64,000 nt of DNA from Phycisphaerae bacterium (GCA_028289375.1 JANQQK010000086.1:62001-126000), one strand, 5' to 3'; positions 7,829 through 17,591 are shown, counted from the stretch's first letter. Notes: a model not told the origin generated them from the letters alone. Numbers and translations: made by a program.

Positions 7829-9592
7829 ATGTCCATGCGATCCATAGATGAACTGTTGCAAACGTTGATGCGGATCGACGGACGCGGGTACAAGGCGTAC
7901 AAGGACATTCGCGGTGCCTATCGTGCGACGACGCACAGTCTGCACATCGATCATGTTCAGGGGGACCCGTTTGCCGAGCCGTCTAAGCTGCGCGTTCGTG
8001 TGCCTCAGCAAGTGGCAGCCATACCGAAGGGTTTACATTCCAATCGTGTGCGACGGATTGCGCTGCAGGATGTGCTGACGCGGGAGTTCGCGGATGTCGT
8101 GCAGCGAACAAGGTCACGGTCACGCGGGAGTGGTAAGAGCGGGCTGATTCTCGTTGATACGGGGCGACAGGAAGTGCTGGAGCGGACGTCGTGTCTGGTG
8201 ACCGAGGGCTTTGTTGAAATCCGCTTGCAGGTTGGGCTGCCCGCAGCGGGGCGATCGGTGCTTGGACGGGAAGCGGAGCGGCTGCTAACGGAGGTCTTGT
8301 TACAGCTTGTCGAGCAATCGCTTCTGTGGGCGAATCTACCCCAGGGGGACATCGCGCGTTTCGTCGATTGCGTGGAGAATCAGGAGCACGTCCGTGCTCA
8401 GTTGGCAGAGATGAATGCGGTGGCGTTCGTGGCTGACGGTTCGAACCTGCCACGGGCGGATGGCGTGTCGGATCGGCCGATGGCGGTGGATCGTTCGACG
8501 CTCTTTGGGTCGCCCAAATCCCTTCGCGTGATGATGCCCTTGCTGCATGAGATTGATTGGGATGGTCATCGCGTCTCATCGCTGTCGGGAATGGCAATTC
8601 CGGCTGGTGTGACCCTGATCGTCGGCGGCGGTTACCACGGCAAGTCGACATTGCTCAAGGCGATTGAACGGGGTGTTTATCCACATGTGCCGGGGGATGG
8701 TCGTGAATACGTGGTGACACGCGGGGATGCGGTGAAGATCCGGGCTGAGGATGGTCGGCGGGTCGAGCGGACGGACATTTCGGCGTTCATCAACAACCTG
8801 CCGCAGAAGCGGAGCACTCTGTCATTCTGCAGCGACGATGCCAGTGGTAGCACGAGTCAGGCGGCCAACATCACGGAGGCGTTAGAGAGCGGGTCGCGGC
8901 TGCTGCTTCTGGACGAGGACACGTGTGCGACCAATTTCATGATGCGTGACGCTCGGATGCAGGAACTCGTGCGTCGTGAGCAGGAGCCAATCACACCGTT
9001 TGTGGATCGCGTGCGTGAAATGTATAACGCGGCTAGAATGTCGACCGTGCTGGTGATGGGCGGGTGCGGGGATTACTTCGATGCGGCAGACACGGTGATT
9101 CAGATGACCGAGTTCGTGCCGGCAGACGTCACTGAGAAAGCAAAGTGCATTGCCGCCCAGCATGCGACCGGTCGATGCGTGGAAGCGGTGACGCCATGGG
9201 GGTTAGGATCGCGTCGCGTACCGCTGCGGTCGGGTTTTGATGCGTCGCGGGGGCGACGCGATGTGAAGATTCAAACGCGCGGGCCGGACAAGATCGTCTT
9301 CGGTCGGCATGACATCGACCTGCGGGCCGTCGAGCAGATTGTGGATCCCAGTCAGACCGGTGCGATCGCGATGGCGATCCACTACGCCAGCCAGCATCTG
9401 GTTGATGATGAACGATCGCTGCCGGACATTCTTGATCGGCTCGAAGATATACTCACTCATGAGGGGTTGGATGTTCTTGATCCGTGGTGCCGGGATGGGG
9501 AGCACCCGGGGAACTTGGCGCGGTTTCGACGGTATGAGTTGGCGGCGGCGATGAATCGGCTGCGAACACTGACGATCGCGTCGAACCGATAA
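7829..9592 (+). CDS. ABC-ATPase domain-containing protein (predicted ATPase of the ABC class)
   Basis: 587-residue protein of the COG3044 type. The N-terminal third is the family-specific domain (LQTLMRIDGRGYKAYKDIRG opening). The P-loop is GGGYHGKST (about residue 267), followed by the diagnostic block DDASGSTSQAANITEALE with the Walker B stretch LLLLDEDTCATNFMMRD, and then 'TVLVMGGCGDYFDAAD'. The cellular role of the family is not established. It has no membrane segments, so it is not an ordinary transporter ATPase. It is 12 bases downstream of the ankyrin gene and probably in the same MarR-controlled unit. Confidence 0.88.
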   Translation: MSMRSIDELLQTLMRIDGRGYKAYKDIRGAYRATTHSLHIDHVQGDPFAEPSKLRVRVPQQVAAIPKGLHSNRVRRIALQDVLTREFADVVQRTRSRSRGSGKSGLILVDTGRQEVLERTSCLVTEGFVEIRLQVGLPAAGRSVLGREAERLLTEVLLQLVEQSLLWANLPQGDIARFVDCVENQEHVRAQLAEMNAVAFVADGSNLPRADGVSDRPMAVDRSTLFGSPKSLRVMMPLLHEIDWDGHRVSSLSGMAIPAGVTLIVGGGYHGKSTLLKAIERGVYPHVPGDGREYVVTRGDAVKIRAEDGRRVERTDISAFINNLPQKRSTLSFCSDDASGSTSQAANITEALESGSRLLLLDEDTCATNFMMRDARMQELVRREQEPITPFVDRVREMYNAARMSTVLVMGGCGDYFDAADTVIQMTEFVPADVTEKAKCIAAQHATGRCVEAVTPWGLGSRRVPLRSGFDASRGRRDVKIQTRGPDKIVFGRHDIDLRAVEQIVDPSQTGAIAMAIHYASQHLVDDERSLPDILDRLEDILTHEGLDVLDPWCRDGEHPGNLARFRRYELAAAMNRLRTLTIASNR

Positions 9593-9692
9593 TATCGGGT
9601 CAAGGTCCGTGAGGATTATCATCTTCGATTCTGCCGGCGCGCCTTGCACGTGAATCTTACCTTCACAGTGATCTGTGCGCTGGAGGACGCGT

Positions 9693-11219
9693 GTGTCGAT
9701 CGGCAGCTTCCCATCCATTTCGAGTGCGACGTTCGGTTCCGCATCCGCATTTCCCGGTTTGCTGGGTGGCGGCGGGTCCGGTAACGGTTTCGGCGCGCAG
9801 CCAGCCTTCGTGCTGGGCGGATCAACCACCAACTTTGCGTCCGGTATCTACAGCAATCTCGGCGGTGCGTTGGGAATCACGCAGCCCAACGTCCAGGCGG
9901 GCGGCGTTGCGGCAGAAAGACGTGCCGAAGAGCGTCGATCGACGATCAACCAAGCCGCTGCGCTGATCGACGCGGGCAACACCGCAGCCGGTCGCCGAGT
10001 CGCTGAACGAATGCTCGATGAGCGTGGTGACGACGTGACGGCCATTCGGCTCGTGGGGTTGTCCTATCTGGCAGAGCAGGATTATGTGCAGGCAGAGCGG
10101 TTCTTTGCACGGGCCGCCGGCCTGAGGCCTGGCGATGCCGAATTACGGGCCGACGCGGACACAGCGCGAATTCTGCAGCAGAGCGACGACGAGGTGCTTG
10201 AGCAAGGGCGCAGGCGTCTCGATAACCCGGGGCAACGGGTTGAGGGCATCCGGATGCTGCTGCGGCTATCGGACCGAAGTCCGGACAATGCCGAAGTTTA
10301 CCTGGCGCTCGCCGACGGATTCGAGAAAGCACGTCAGCCGGTGCAGGTTGTCGGTGCGTTGCAGGAAGCCCTCTCGTTGGCGGACGGGGCGAGTCTTGAC
10401 GGCGTCGTTGACCGGGCGGAGAGGCTGGTCGCGTCGGAGCCGACATTGGGCATTGGTCACAACATTCTGGGGCGGGCGCTGCTGAAGTCTGGAAGGGTCG
10501 ACGAGGCCATCTCGCGACTCCGGACAGCCTCGACCGTTGCTCCGAACAACCTTGCTTACCGAACCGATTTGGCGAAGGGTTTCTTTGCCCGGGCGGAGGC
10601 GTTCCTGGATCGCGGCAGTGTGTTGTCGGCACAGGGAAGCCTCGAAGCGGGCCGATCCATCGATGCAAGCAGCGCCGAGGCGCGACTGCTTGAGGGCAGG
10701 ATTGCCGCGAAGAAAGGTGCCCAGTTGCTCAACGCAGGATTGGCCACGCAGGCGTTGGCGGAGTTGAACAAGGCCAAGCTGCGTGGCCCAGCCGACGAGG
10801 CGTTTCGCGGGGAGCTTTCGGCGTCGTTCGCGCGGGCGGCGCGACGGTTTGAGTTGGACGACTCTCGGGCGTTGGCACTTTCGACCTATCGGAAAGCCTA
10901 CGACCTGAACGAGGGTTCGCTGTTTGCGCGTCGCAAGGTAGCCGAGTTGAGCTACGCGGAAGGTCTCGACGCCCTGGACAACGGCAACCTTGATAGTGCG
11001 GTCGAACATTTGGATCGCGCATACAGTCTTCGGCGTGGCGACGACACGTACCGCACACAACTTTCTTCTGCGCTCGTGCAGCGCGGCAGCGACTCGCTGG
11101 AGAACGGCGACATCGAAGGGGCCATCGAGGATTTTGAGCGGGCCTTCGGGTTGGACCCAAACAACCTTGAAGCCGATCAGCAACTGTCGGCTGCTTTGGC
11201 TCAACTGGCGGCGGCCTGA
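9693..11219 (+). CDS. tetratricopeptide repeat protein
   Basis: 508-residue protein with a glycine-rich N-terminal segment (SAFPGLLGGGGSGNG...) followed by many TPR-like helical hairpins, e.g. ALIDAGNTAAGRRVAERMLD, AEQDYVQAERFFARAAGLRP, LENGDIEGAIEDFERAFGLD. TPR arrays are protein-protein scaffolds; the partner is unknown. GTG at 9693 has GGAGG 6 bases upstream, preferred to the GTG at 9675. No signal peptide is obvious. A bidirectional terminator follows. Confidence 0.82.
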   Translation: MSIGSFPSISSATFGSASAFPGLLGGGGSGNGFGAQPAFVLGGSTTNFASGIYSNLGGALGITQPNVQAGGVAAERRAEERRSTINQAAALIDAGNTAAGRRVAERMLDERGDDVTAIRLVGLSYLAEQDYVQAERFFARAAGLRPGDAELRADADTARILQQSDDEVLEQGRRRLDNPGQRVEGIRMLLRLSDRSPDNAEVYLALADGFEKARQPVQVVGALQEALSLADGASLDGVVDRAERLVASEPTLGIGHNILGRALLKSGRVDEAISRLRTASTVAPNNLAYRTDLAKGFFARAEAFLDRGSVLSAQGSLEAGRSIDASSAEARLLEGRIAAKKGAQLLNAGLATQALAELNKAKLRGPADEAFRGELSASFARAARRFELDDSRALALSTYRKAYDLNEGSLFARRKVAELSYAEGLDALDNGNLDSAVEHLDRAYSLRRGDDTYRTQLSSALVQRGSDSLENGDIEGAIEDFERAFGLDPNNLEADQQLSAALAQLAAA

Positions 11220-11255
11220 TGTCGGGAACGCATCCCGCGGCGTTCCGGCAAAGAA

Positions 11256-11296
11256 AAAGACCCGATTCCTGACGGAACCGGGTCTTTCGTTTTTCT
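11256..11296. terminator. bidirectional rho-independent terminator
   Basis: Fourteen-base stem (aaagacccgattcc with ggaaccgggtcttt, one mismatch) with short loop and T-rich flanks on both strands. It separates the convergent TPR gene and the outer-membrane protein gene. Confidence 0.85.
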
Positions 11297-11313
11297 GTTT
11301 CGGTTACGCTCGC

Positions 11314-12306
11314 TTAGAACGCAATCGACCACTGGATGTTGGTCGACCAGCGAGGTCCTTCCTCGAACCCGCCATCGGTGTCGTTGTAGCGAATGCCCAG
11401 CTGCAGTTGCTGCGTGTCGCTGAAGTGATGAACCCAACCCATCTCGATGCCGTTGGTGGTCTTGTTGCCATCGTAACGGCTGGAGCGGTTCATGTAGTTG
11501 ATCAAGAGCAGATCCTGATCGCTCAGTGCGAAATCCATACCGAGGCCGACGCCCCACTGGAAGTCACGACGGTCACCGATGCTGATCTGGTTGTAGTCAC
11601 CCTTCGAGCCGTTGGCCGTCATGAGGAAACCAGTCAGGTGACCACGAATGCCGTCCCAGAGCGTCTTGGTCAGGTTGAAGTGGAGGGTGGCGTCGAACTT
11701 CTCAGAGTTCTCACCCGACGGAATGCGGATCTCGGACCACATGGCGAAAGCCGGTGCGAGGCCCTGCTCCTCGAACAAACGCCAGAACATTTTGAAGTTC
11801 AGCTCACCAAGGCCATCCTTGGCATTGTCATCATCTTCGAAGAGGCCGGTGTTGTCGTTGAAGTCCTCAACGCCTTCGATGCGCGAGCCGTCGCCGAAGT
11901 TGATCGGCATGACCTGCAGCTCGATGTTGAAGTCGTCGGTGATACCGTACTTGATGCTCGGGGTGAGGGTGATGTTGTCGTCGTTGCCATCACCAGACTT
12001 CCAGATGTCCCAGCCGAGGGCCAACTCGAACTGCCACTGACCGGCACCGACGTTTGGATTCGCTTCACGAACCTGGAAGATGTCATCGACACCGCGATAG
12101 CCATCAACCACGACATCACGCTGATAGGACTCGAGGACAGGCAGCTCGATTTGGGTCTTGCCCCACTTGAAATCGATCATCTGGGCCGATCCGGAGTCCG
12201 ACTTGCTCATTTCGCCATTGCCGTCGCCATTCTCCTGGGCGAAAGCGACTTGGCACGACAGAACCAACGTACAGGCAATACTCATGCGCCAAAACTTCGA
12301 CAACAT
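11314..12306 (-). CDS. outer-membrane beta-barrel protein (phenol-degradation MetA/transporter-like)
   Basis: 330-residue exported protein: a signal peptide (SIACTLVLSCQVAFA) is followed by an acidic linker and then amphipathic alternating strands ending in a terminal aromatic residue (NIQWSIAF), the usual C-terminal signature of outer-membrane barrels. The pattern of strands (FELALGWDIW..., KYGITDDFNIELQVMP, LNFKMFWRLFEE) resembles the MetA-pathway transporter superfamily, but that assignment is tentative. ATG at 12306 has GGAGGA about 8 bases upstream; the longer reading to 12429 would bury the signal peptide. Confidence 0.7.
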   Translation of the reverse strand: MLSKFWRMSIACTLVLSCQVAFAQENGDGNGEMSKSDSGSAQMIDFKWGKTQIELPVLESYQRDVVVDGYRGVDDIFQVREANPNVGAGQWQFELALGWDIWKSGDGNDDNITLTPSIKYGITDDFNIELQVMPINFGDGSRIEGVEDFNDNTGLFEDDDNAKDGLGELNFKMFWRLFEEQGLAPAFAMWSEIRIPSGENSEKFDATLHFNLTKTLWDGIRGHLTGFLMTANGSKGDYNQISIGDRRDFQWGVGLGMDFALSDQDLLLINYMNRSSRYDGNKTTNGIEMGWVHHFSDTQQLQLGIRYNDTDGGFEEGPRWSTNIQWSIAF

Positions 12307-12617
12307 GTTCCATTTCCTCCAACACATCAGAATTTCGTTGTGGGGCGTCGCCCGCGCCGGCTCGCCCCGTATTGACCGCTTTGCACCCGTATGCTGAGCG
12401 CTGGGGGGTATATCGTCAACCCAATTCACATTCCGCCACCAACTTTTTCACTCTTTCTTTGCCTGTAAGGGCGGTTTTCGGCTCGATTATCGGTCATTGC
12501 GACCTCGGTACGTCCAGCCGAGCGACTCCGTGCCTCTTGGCAACACCAGAATATAGGTTATCTGGGAATCGAGAGGCGTTTGGGCAAGCAGGAATGGCCT
12601 TGTCCTCGTTGATCCGG
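12307..12617. other. 311-base intergenic region upstream of the outer-membrane protein gene
   Basis: No convincing gene. It must hold the promoter of the barrel gene: on the minus strand a TTGACG (complement of 12414-12419) is followed after 17 bases by a poor -10 (CAGCAT), so no promoter is claimed. No hairpin was seen behind the fused spermidine-synthase-like gene. Confidence 0.5.
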
Positions 12618-15029
12618 TCACGGATTGTCCGACCGAGGGTCGGCGTCGTGTTTTGCAATCGCATCGTGGATGGCTTGGTCTCGGGCGTTGATCGCCAAGG
12701 CCAGCTTGCGGGCGAAATCCTGAGCGTCGATCTCCCAGGGCGGTGATTCCCTCGGGGTCTTTTCGAGCATGGCTAACAAGCTGCGGTACCGGATCGCGTC
12801 ACGCAGAGCCGCATAATGAGGTGCCTCGTACACGACGAACGGCTTGTCGTCGGTATTGAGCGCCGCCCCTTCGACGTATTTGGCGAGACCAGCGGGGCCT
12901 GTGATCAACAAGCCCTGTAGTTTCGCGTCGGAATCAAGACCAATGTTGTCCAGAGCTTCGCGCAACGCCGACATCGTCACGCGTCGGGCGTGGTACCCAT
13001 TGCCGTAGGTCGGCCACTCGTCGCGGACGCCGACCAAACCCACCACCGGGTTGTTCAGTTCAACATCGTGCATGATGGCGCGGCTGTCTGGAAACACTTC
13101 GAGGTACGTGCGAATGATCGCGCGCGTCGTCGGCTCGTCCAGCTGGTACATGGGCAACCACTGGACAAAGAGGCCGCCGGGCGAGAGTCGATCGTGGATC
13201 GCACGAAAGTGTTCCAGGGTGTAGAGCATTCCTCCTCCATCGCGGGCGGGGTGAAACAAGTCGGCAGTAATCACGTCGTAAGATTGATCGGTGGCGCGCA
13301 CGTAGCGCCGTGCGTCGGCAGCGCGGACATTTACATTTGGAGCATCCGCCAGTGATCGGCCTTGGACTTCGAAAAACGGTAGCGCCGCCACAACTTCGGG
13401 GACCAATTCGACGGCGTCTGCCTGAAGGCCTGAGTGGTGGGTGGCGGCGAGGGCGGTGATGCCCGTGCCGACCCCCAAATAGAGCGCCCGGCGGGGTTCT
13501 GGGTGAAGCAATAGCGGAATATGGCCCAAGCGCTGTTCCGTGCGAACCGTCCGCGGACTCGTGCCGCCCATCCGATAGCGGTTGTTCACGCGGAGAGAGT
13601 GGCCGTATTCGTCCTCGGTGACAGCGACAGATGCCATAACACCCTCGCGGTAATGAATGACCCGTTCCCGCTTCGAGATGCGGGTAAGACGGAGGTCCGA
13701 CGGAAGCAGGAGGAACGCCACAACGGGAATCAAGAACAGCCAGCTGATCTTTCGTGGATGGGCGATCAACGTCAGGTACCCAAACGAGACCGTAACGAGT
13801 GTCCAGCAGGTGCCGAGGATCGGAACAAGAACCACGCCGAACAGGAGTGGTGCAAGGAATCCCCCAGCAGTATTGACCGCCACGGCAGCACCGACGCCTC
13901 CGTGGCGCCCCTTTGCCGCTTGGGCAAGGTGGCTGAACATCGCCCCCATGAGCAGCGTCGGCAGGCCAAACACTGCCGCTGCGACCGTCATCTCGCTGAT
14001 TGCTACCCCGGCCAATCCGTCGCCCAGTGTCAGCCTGCACGCATGATATATTTCGCGGCTCCAGGCAAGGCCGATACCGCCGACCATGCCCAGTGTCGCC
14101 AATCCGAGCAGCAGGTAACTCAGCAAAGTATCGAACGCGATCCGTCTGCCCCATCGTTGGTAAGCCGCCGCCCCTGCCGCAGTCCCCAGCAGGAACACCG
14201 CAAGCGCGGCAGCGTAGCTATACACCGTGTTTTCAATGACCTGGGCGAGCACCCGCAGCCCGACGATCTCATAGCCAATGCCAAGCAGACCGGTCACGCC
14301 GAGCATGAGCAGCAGGTGCGGGCGCGTCCTTGGCGACACTTCAGACGATGTTTCGACGTCGGAAGAATGGGCTGGATCGGTCGGCGATTCAGTTGAGACA
14401 CTTTGTCGAAGTAGTGGCAGCATCATTGCCGCGCACAGCAGGTCGATCCCCGCGAGCACCATTACCGTGGTTCGGTAACCGAGCACGGGTGCCAACACGA
14501 ACGCCCCGATCAAAGTGCCGATGACCGCACCGAGCGTATTGACCGCGTACAACCCGCCGAGGCATCTTCCGTCGCGCGCGAATGGCGCTGCGAACCGTTC
14601 CATCGCCGGCAACGTGGCTCCCATCGCCGCCGTGGCGGGCAGCAGCACCACAAGAGGAAATCCAAGCGAGACAAGCCACTGCCAGAGTGGACCTGGCTGT
14701 TCCCCCATCAGACGCAATGCCAACCCATTGGCAGGCGTCACAAGCCACACACAAGCCAGCCCCCAGAGGCCTATGATCAGCTCCAGCCCGACGTACCAAT
14801 GTCCCGGTCGCGCGCTGTCGGCGATTGGCCGATCCAGGGCCCACGCCCCCAATGCCAACCCCCCGAAGAACGCTCCGACGACGGCGAGTGCCGCCGGCAA
14901 TTCGTGGCCCAGCCCCACGGCAAACATTCGCACGAATGCTGTCTGGTAACCGAGTCCCGCCACGCCTGACAGCAGGAAGATCGCATAGAGGCACGCAATC
15001 TGTCGTCGACGATGCAACCGATCCGGCAT
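12618..15029 (-). CDS. fused membrane (MFS-like) / spermidine synthase-like protein
   Basis: 803-residue two-part protein. The N-terminal half has many hydrophobic segments (LSGVAGLGYQTAFVRMF..., LELIIGLWGLACVWLV, LLGIGYEIVGLRVLAQVIE, and more). The C-terminal part is a Rossmann aminopropyltransferase-like domain: ALYLGVGTGITALAA (about residue 510), VELVPEVVAALPFF, YDVITADLFHPARDGGG and LSPGGLFVQWLPMYQL. Fused proteins of this kind are widespread but their product is unproven, so polyamine synthesis should not be assumed. ATG at 15029 was preferred to the TTG at 15059; neither has a clear ribosome site. Confidence 0.85.
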   Translation of the reverse strand: MPDRLHRRRQIACLYAIFLLSGVAGLGYQTAFVRMFAVGLGHELPAALAVVGAFFGGLALGAWALDRPIADSARPGHWYVGLELIIGLWGLACVWLVTPANGLALRLMGEQPGPLWQWLVSLGFPLVVLLPATAAMGATLPAMERFAAPFARDGRCLGGLYAVNTLGAVIGTLIGAFVLAPVLGYRTTVMVLAGIDLLCAAMMLPLLRQSVSTESPTDPAHSSDVETSSEVSPRTRPHLLLMLGVTGLLGIGYEIVGLRVLAQVIENTVYSYAAALAVFLLGTAAGAAAYQRWGRRIAFDTLLSYLLLGLATLGMVGGIGLAWSREIYHACRLTLGDGLAGVAISEMTVAAAVFGLPTLLMGAMFSHLAQAAKGRHGGVGAAVAVNTAGGFLAPLLFGVVLVPILGTCWTLVTVSFGYLTLIAHPRKISWLFLIPVVAFLLLPSDLRLTRISKRERVIHYREGVMASVAVTEDEYGHSLRVNNRYRMGGTSPRTVRTEQRLGHIPLLLHPEPRRALYLGVGTGITALAATHHSGLQADAVELVPEVVAALPFFEVQGRSLADAPNVNVRAADARRYVRATDQSYDVITADLFHPARDGGGMLYTLEHFRAIHDRLSPGGLFVQWLPMYQLDEPTTRAIIRTYLEVFPDSRAIMHDVELNNPVVGLVGVRDEWPTYGNGYHARRVTMSALREALDNIGLDSDAKLQGLLITGPAGLAKYVEGAALNTDDKPFVVYEAPHYAALRDAIRYRSLLAMLEKTPRESPPWEIDAQDFARKLALAINARDQAIHDAIAKHDADPRSDNP

Positions 15030-15107
15030 TGGTGCGAACGTACCCCTGATTGCTTGCAATTGGCTGGGGCTTGGGTGCTCTACGCGTGGATCACTTCGGC
15101 AGCCTGG

Positions 15108-15770
15108 TCAAAGGGCGCATGGCGCAAGCGCGCTACCACGACGACTGAGCAGGATCGCCCCGCCGAGCATTCCGAAGGCCATGGCCAGCATCCCCCATTC
15201 TGATACGGTTGGGACGATGGCTTCGCCCGCCTCCTGATTGGTGAAACGCATCTCAAATGGGGCGGATTCTGTGTATCCGGTCGACCCCGAATCGACGAAT
15301 TTGAAGGTGGCCAACCACTCGGTGGCCGATGGGTTGAAATCCGGATCATTCGAATCGGCGTGCCAGGTCAGGTGTTCGTGCAGATTGTCACTGCCAAGCG
15401 TTATCTGCTCGCCGGACTCATCGATTAGCGTCGCAAGCCCAGGTCCCCATGCCTTGAAGGCCGGGTCGATCGAGATCACTTCGATCGAGATAATGGCGCC
15501 GGGCTCAAGTTTCAGAAAATCATTCTCCGGGTCGTCGATAACTTCCTCGGCATCGAAACCCGGGTTACCGTTCGTGAATCCATCAAGGATTCCGTCAACG
15601 GGGCACAGCAGAACCGAATCACCGAGCGAAAATTCGGCATCGCCGATGACGAGTTGGCCAGCGGCTGTCCGTCCGATCAGCACATCGCTGTGCTCGCCGC
15701 ATTGGGCGAGGACGGAGGGTACGAAACTGGCAGTTAAGATGATCGCAAAGCACGCATTTCTCAATCGCAT
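15108..15770 (-). CDS. secreted LHEHLTW-motif protein with IPTL-CTERM-like tail (copy A)
   Basis: 220 residues with signal peptide (ILTASFVPSVLA) and a single compact domain containing NPGFD, a VISIDPAFKAWGPG strand and NLHEHLTWHAD. The C-terminus, VPTVSEWGMLAMAFGMLGG followed by LSRRGS, matches the IPTL-CTERM sorting pattern (Pro-Thr-x-Ser-Glu-Trp-Gly, hydrophobic stretch, Arg). It shares its domain with the next two genes. Outline and motif recall Zur-repressed all3515-type PEP-CTERM proteins, but this is recollection, not a search. GGGAGAAG precedes the ATG. Confidence 0.75.
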   Translation of the reverse strand: MRLRNACFAIILTASFVPSVLAQCGEHSDVLIGRTAAGQLVIGDAEFSLGDSVLLCPVDGILDGFTNGNPGFDAEEVIDDPENDFLKLEPGAIISIEVISIDPAFKAWGPGLATLIDESGEQITLGSDNLHEHLTWHADSNDPDFNPSATEWLATFKFVDSGSTGYTESAPFEMRFTNQEAGEAIVPTVSEWGMLAMAFGMLGGAILLSRRGSALAPCAL

Positions 15771-15815
15771 CGTGTCTTCTCCCAGGGTTGAAATGGATTG
15801 CCAGGAACCGAACGA

Positions 15816-15845
15816 AGCGGAGATGGGCGATCACCCATCTCCGCT
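15816..15845 (-). terminator. hairpin terminator between copy B and copy A
   Basis: Perfect 12-base stem AGCGGAGATGGG / CCCATCTCCGCT with a 6-base loop, 28 bases past the stop of the copy B gene. The following minus-strand bases are only modestly T-rich, so it could also be an mRNA-stabilising hairpin. Confidence 0.6.
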
Positions 15846-15873
15846 CGTCGCAGTCTTCTTTCCCGTCCGTTGG

Positions 15874-16758
15874 CTATGCCTTGACGCGTCTGTTGCCAGC
15901 GATCATGAGACCAGCCACCAGCAGAACGCACAGGAGCATCATGCCGCTGGTTGAAACCGTCGGGACGGGCTCAACCTCTGCAGCGGCACAGGTGCTTGGT
16001 GTACAGGGCACGTTTTCGCCCATGAAGACACCGCCCTCGTCGGCGCAGTGGTCTTCGTGCTCAAATTCGCACTCGCCATCCGGCAGACAGCAGGCGCCGG
16101 GGACCTCGCATGCATCAGCCGAGCAGGTCGATCCTTCGCCGAGGAATTCGCCACCCTCGTCTTCACACGCTTCCTCGAACTCACCATCCTCGCACTCCCC
16201 GTCCGGGAGGCAGCAGGCGCCAGGCTCGGCACACACGACGGTCGCGGTCAAATCTCCCGTCGGATCGCACGTGCCACTTGGGTCGAAGAGGCGGAACGTG
16301 AAACTATAGGTTCCGTCCGGATCCCACGCTGCATCCATCGAGTCGATATGCCACGTCGGGTGGACATCGAACGGGACGGTACCGATCACGAAGGTCTCGC
16401 CGGGCGTGTCGATCGTGTCGCCAAAACCGGGTGTGTAAATCACAAGCCCGGGATCGATGGAAACGAGCTCGAACGCGATCTCGGTTCCGTTCGGCAGCAT
16501 AAACAAGCCCTCATCCGGCTCATCCTCGTCAAGCGTCATGAACCCGGGATCGTCCAAAGCGCAACCGAACAGCAACGGTCCATCGACCGGCGGCACTTCG
16601 AACGCGTCATCAAAGTCAAACTCCACTGCGATTTGGTTCGTCGCCGTCTTTCCCACCTCCAGATCCGCATGTCCGTGCTCGTCGTCGTGGTCATGCTGAC
16701 CAAACGCAGCCGGATGGCAGAGTGCAATGAGCACCCCAGTCACAAAAACAGTACGCAT
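15874..16758 (-). CDS. secreted LHEHLTW-family protein with Cys-rich repeats and C-terminal sorting tail (copy B)
   Basis: 294 residues. After a signal peptide (ALCHPAAFG) the mature protein opens with a His/Asp-rich run (QHDHDDEHGHADLEVG), a plausible metal-binding segment. The shared domain follows (DDPGF, FELVSIDPGL, VHPTWHIDS in place of LHEHLTW). Next come two tandem Cys-rich modules beginning GACCLPDGEC, and a tail VPTVSTSGMMLLCVLLVAG ending NRRVKA, an IPTL-like sorting signal. The ATG has AGGAGGAAG just upstream. Confidence 0.75.
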   Translation of the reverse strand: MRTVFVTGVLIALCHPAAFGQHDHDDEHGHADLEVGKTATNQIAVEFDFDDAFEVPPVDGPLLFGCALDDPGFMTLDEDEPDEGLFMLPNGTEIAFELVSIDPGLVIYTPGFGDTIDTPGETFVIGTVPFDVHPTWHIDSMDAAWDPDGTYSFTFRLFDPSGTCDPTGDLTATVVCAEPGACCLPDGECEDGEFEEACEDEGGEFLGEGSTCSADACEVPGACCLPDGECEFEHEDHCADEGGVFMGENVPCTPSTCAAAEVEPVPTVSTSGMMLLCVLLVAGLMIAGNRRVKA

Positions 16759-16781
16759 GTCGCTTCCTCCTAAGTACGCGA

Positions 16782-17591
16782 TTATTCCGAACCTCCGAAT
16801 TGCACCTGCAAATCGGCGAAGTCCAAGAGATCAACATCAAGGTCGTCGTCGAAGTCGAATGCGTTGTGGCATTCGACTTCGCAATCGGTAATGGCGGGAT
16901 CGTCCGGCATTGGACGCACGTCCGGCCCCGCATAGCAATGAGCAAACGCTTGAAAATCCGTCAGATCGACGGTGCCATCGGTATCGAAGTCGCCGTTGGC
17001 GGGTATGTCGGCAGGTGGAAAGACCCCACCACGAACGGGAACATTGGCAAAGAGCAACGTAAACGCCCCCGAGTCGTCCAGGTTGCCGGTGAGATCGACG
17101 AAGTTGAAGGTGGTTTCCCAGACACATTTGGTCTCATCAAACAGTGGATCCTCCTCGTCGACGAACCACGTAATGTGTTCGTGCAGATTGGAGCCACCAA
17201 GGACGGTCCTGTCGCCGGGTTCCGTTAGGAGCTGGAAACTGTTGTCGATCACAACGAATGCGGGGTCGACCTCGACAATCTCCAACGCAACTTGCACGAC
17301 CGGCGGGAGAGGCGTGACGCCGTCCACTGTCGTGACGACATGGTCGAAACCGGGGTCGTTGTCAGACCAGCCCTGGATAAACGTATCAACTGGACCCAAA
17401 GGGTGATAAACGGACTCGGGCTGCAAACCGACTGGATGCCACGCGACGCGACCCTCCTTCTGACCGATCCACATGTCGGCGTCGTGCTGTGCTGAAGCGA
17501 TCTCCGGGCGACTGAGCATCATCACCAACACAGCCATCGAGAAACCGATGAACACTCGGCAGCGCGTGTCAACGTGCGATTTCAGGGTCAT
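16782..17591 (-). CDS. secreted LHEHLTW-family protein with dockerin-like tail (copy C)
   Basis: 269 residues: a signal peptide (VLVMMLSRPEIASA), then HDADMWIG at the mature N-terminus, the shared domain (NDPGFD, LEIVEVDPAF, NLHEHITWFVD, FNFVDLTG), and at the end two aspartate-rich EF-hand-like loops (DFDTDGTVDLTDFQAF; DFDDDLDVDLLDFADL) typical of dockerin-like tails. Unlike copies A and B it has no sorting signal. ATG at 17591 has GGAGG upstream and lies inside the end of the prepilin gene (23-base overlap), so the two are translationally coupled. Confidence 0.75.
   Translation of the reverse strand: MTLKSHVDTRCRVFIGFSMAVLVMMLSRPEIASAQHDADMWIGQKEGRVAWHPVGLQPESVYHPLGPVDTFIQGWSDNDPGFDHVVTTVDGVTPLPPVVQVALEIVEVDPAFVVIDNSFQLLTEPGDRTVLGGSNLHEHITWFVDEEDPLFDETKCVWETTFNFVDLTGNLDDSGAFTLLFANVPVRGGVFPPADIPANGDFDTDGTVDLTDFQAFAHCYAGPDVRPMPDDPAITDCEVECHNAFDFDDDLDVDLLDFADLQVQFGGSE

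Noticed and set aside
10990..12375. 461-residue plus-strand open frame across the TPR end and the barrel gene
   Set aside because: Runs out of frame through the TPR gene, over a strong bidirectional terminator and antisense to a signal-peptide protein.
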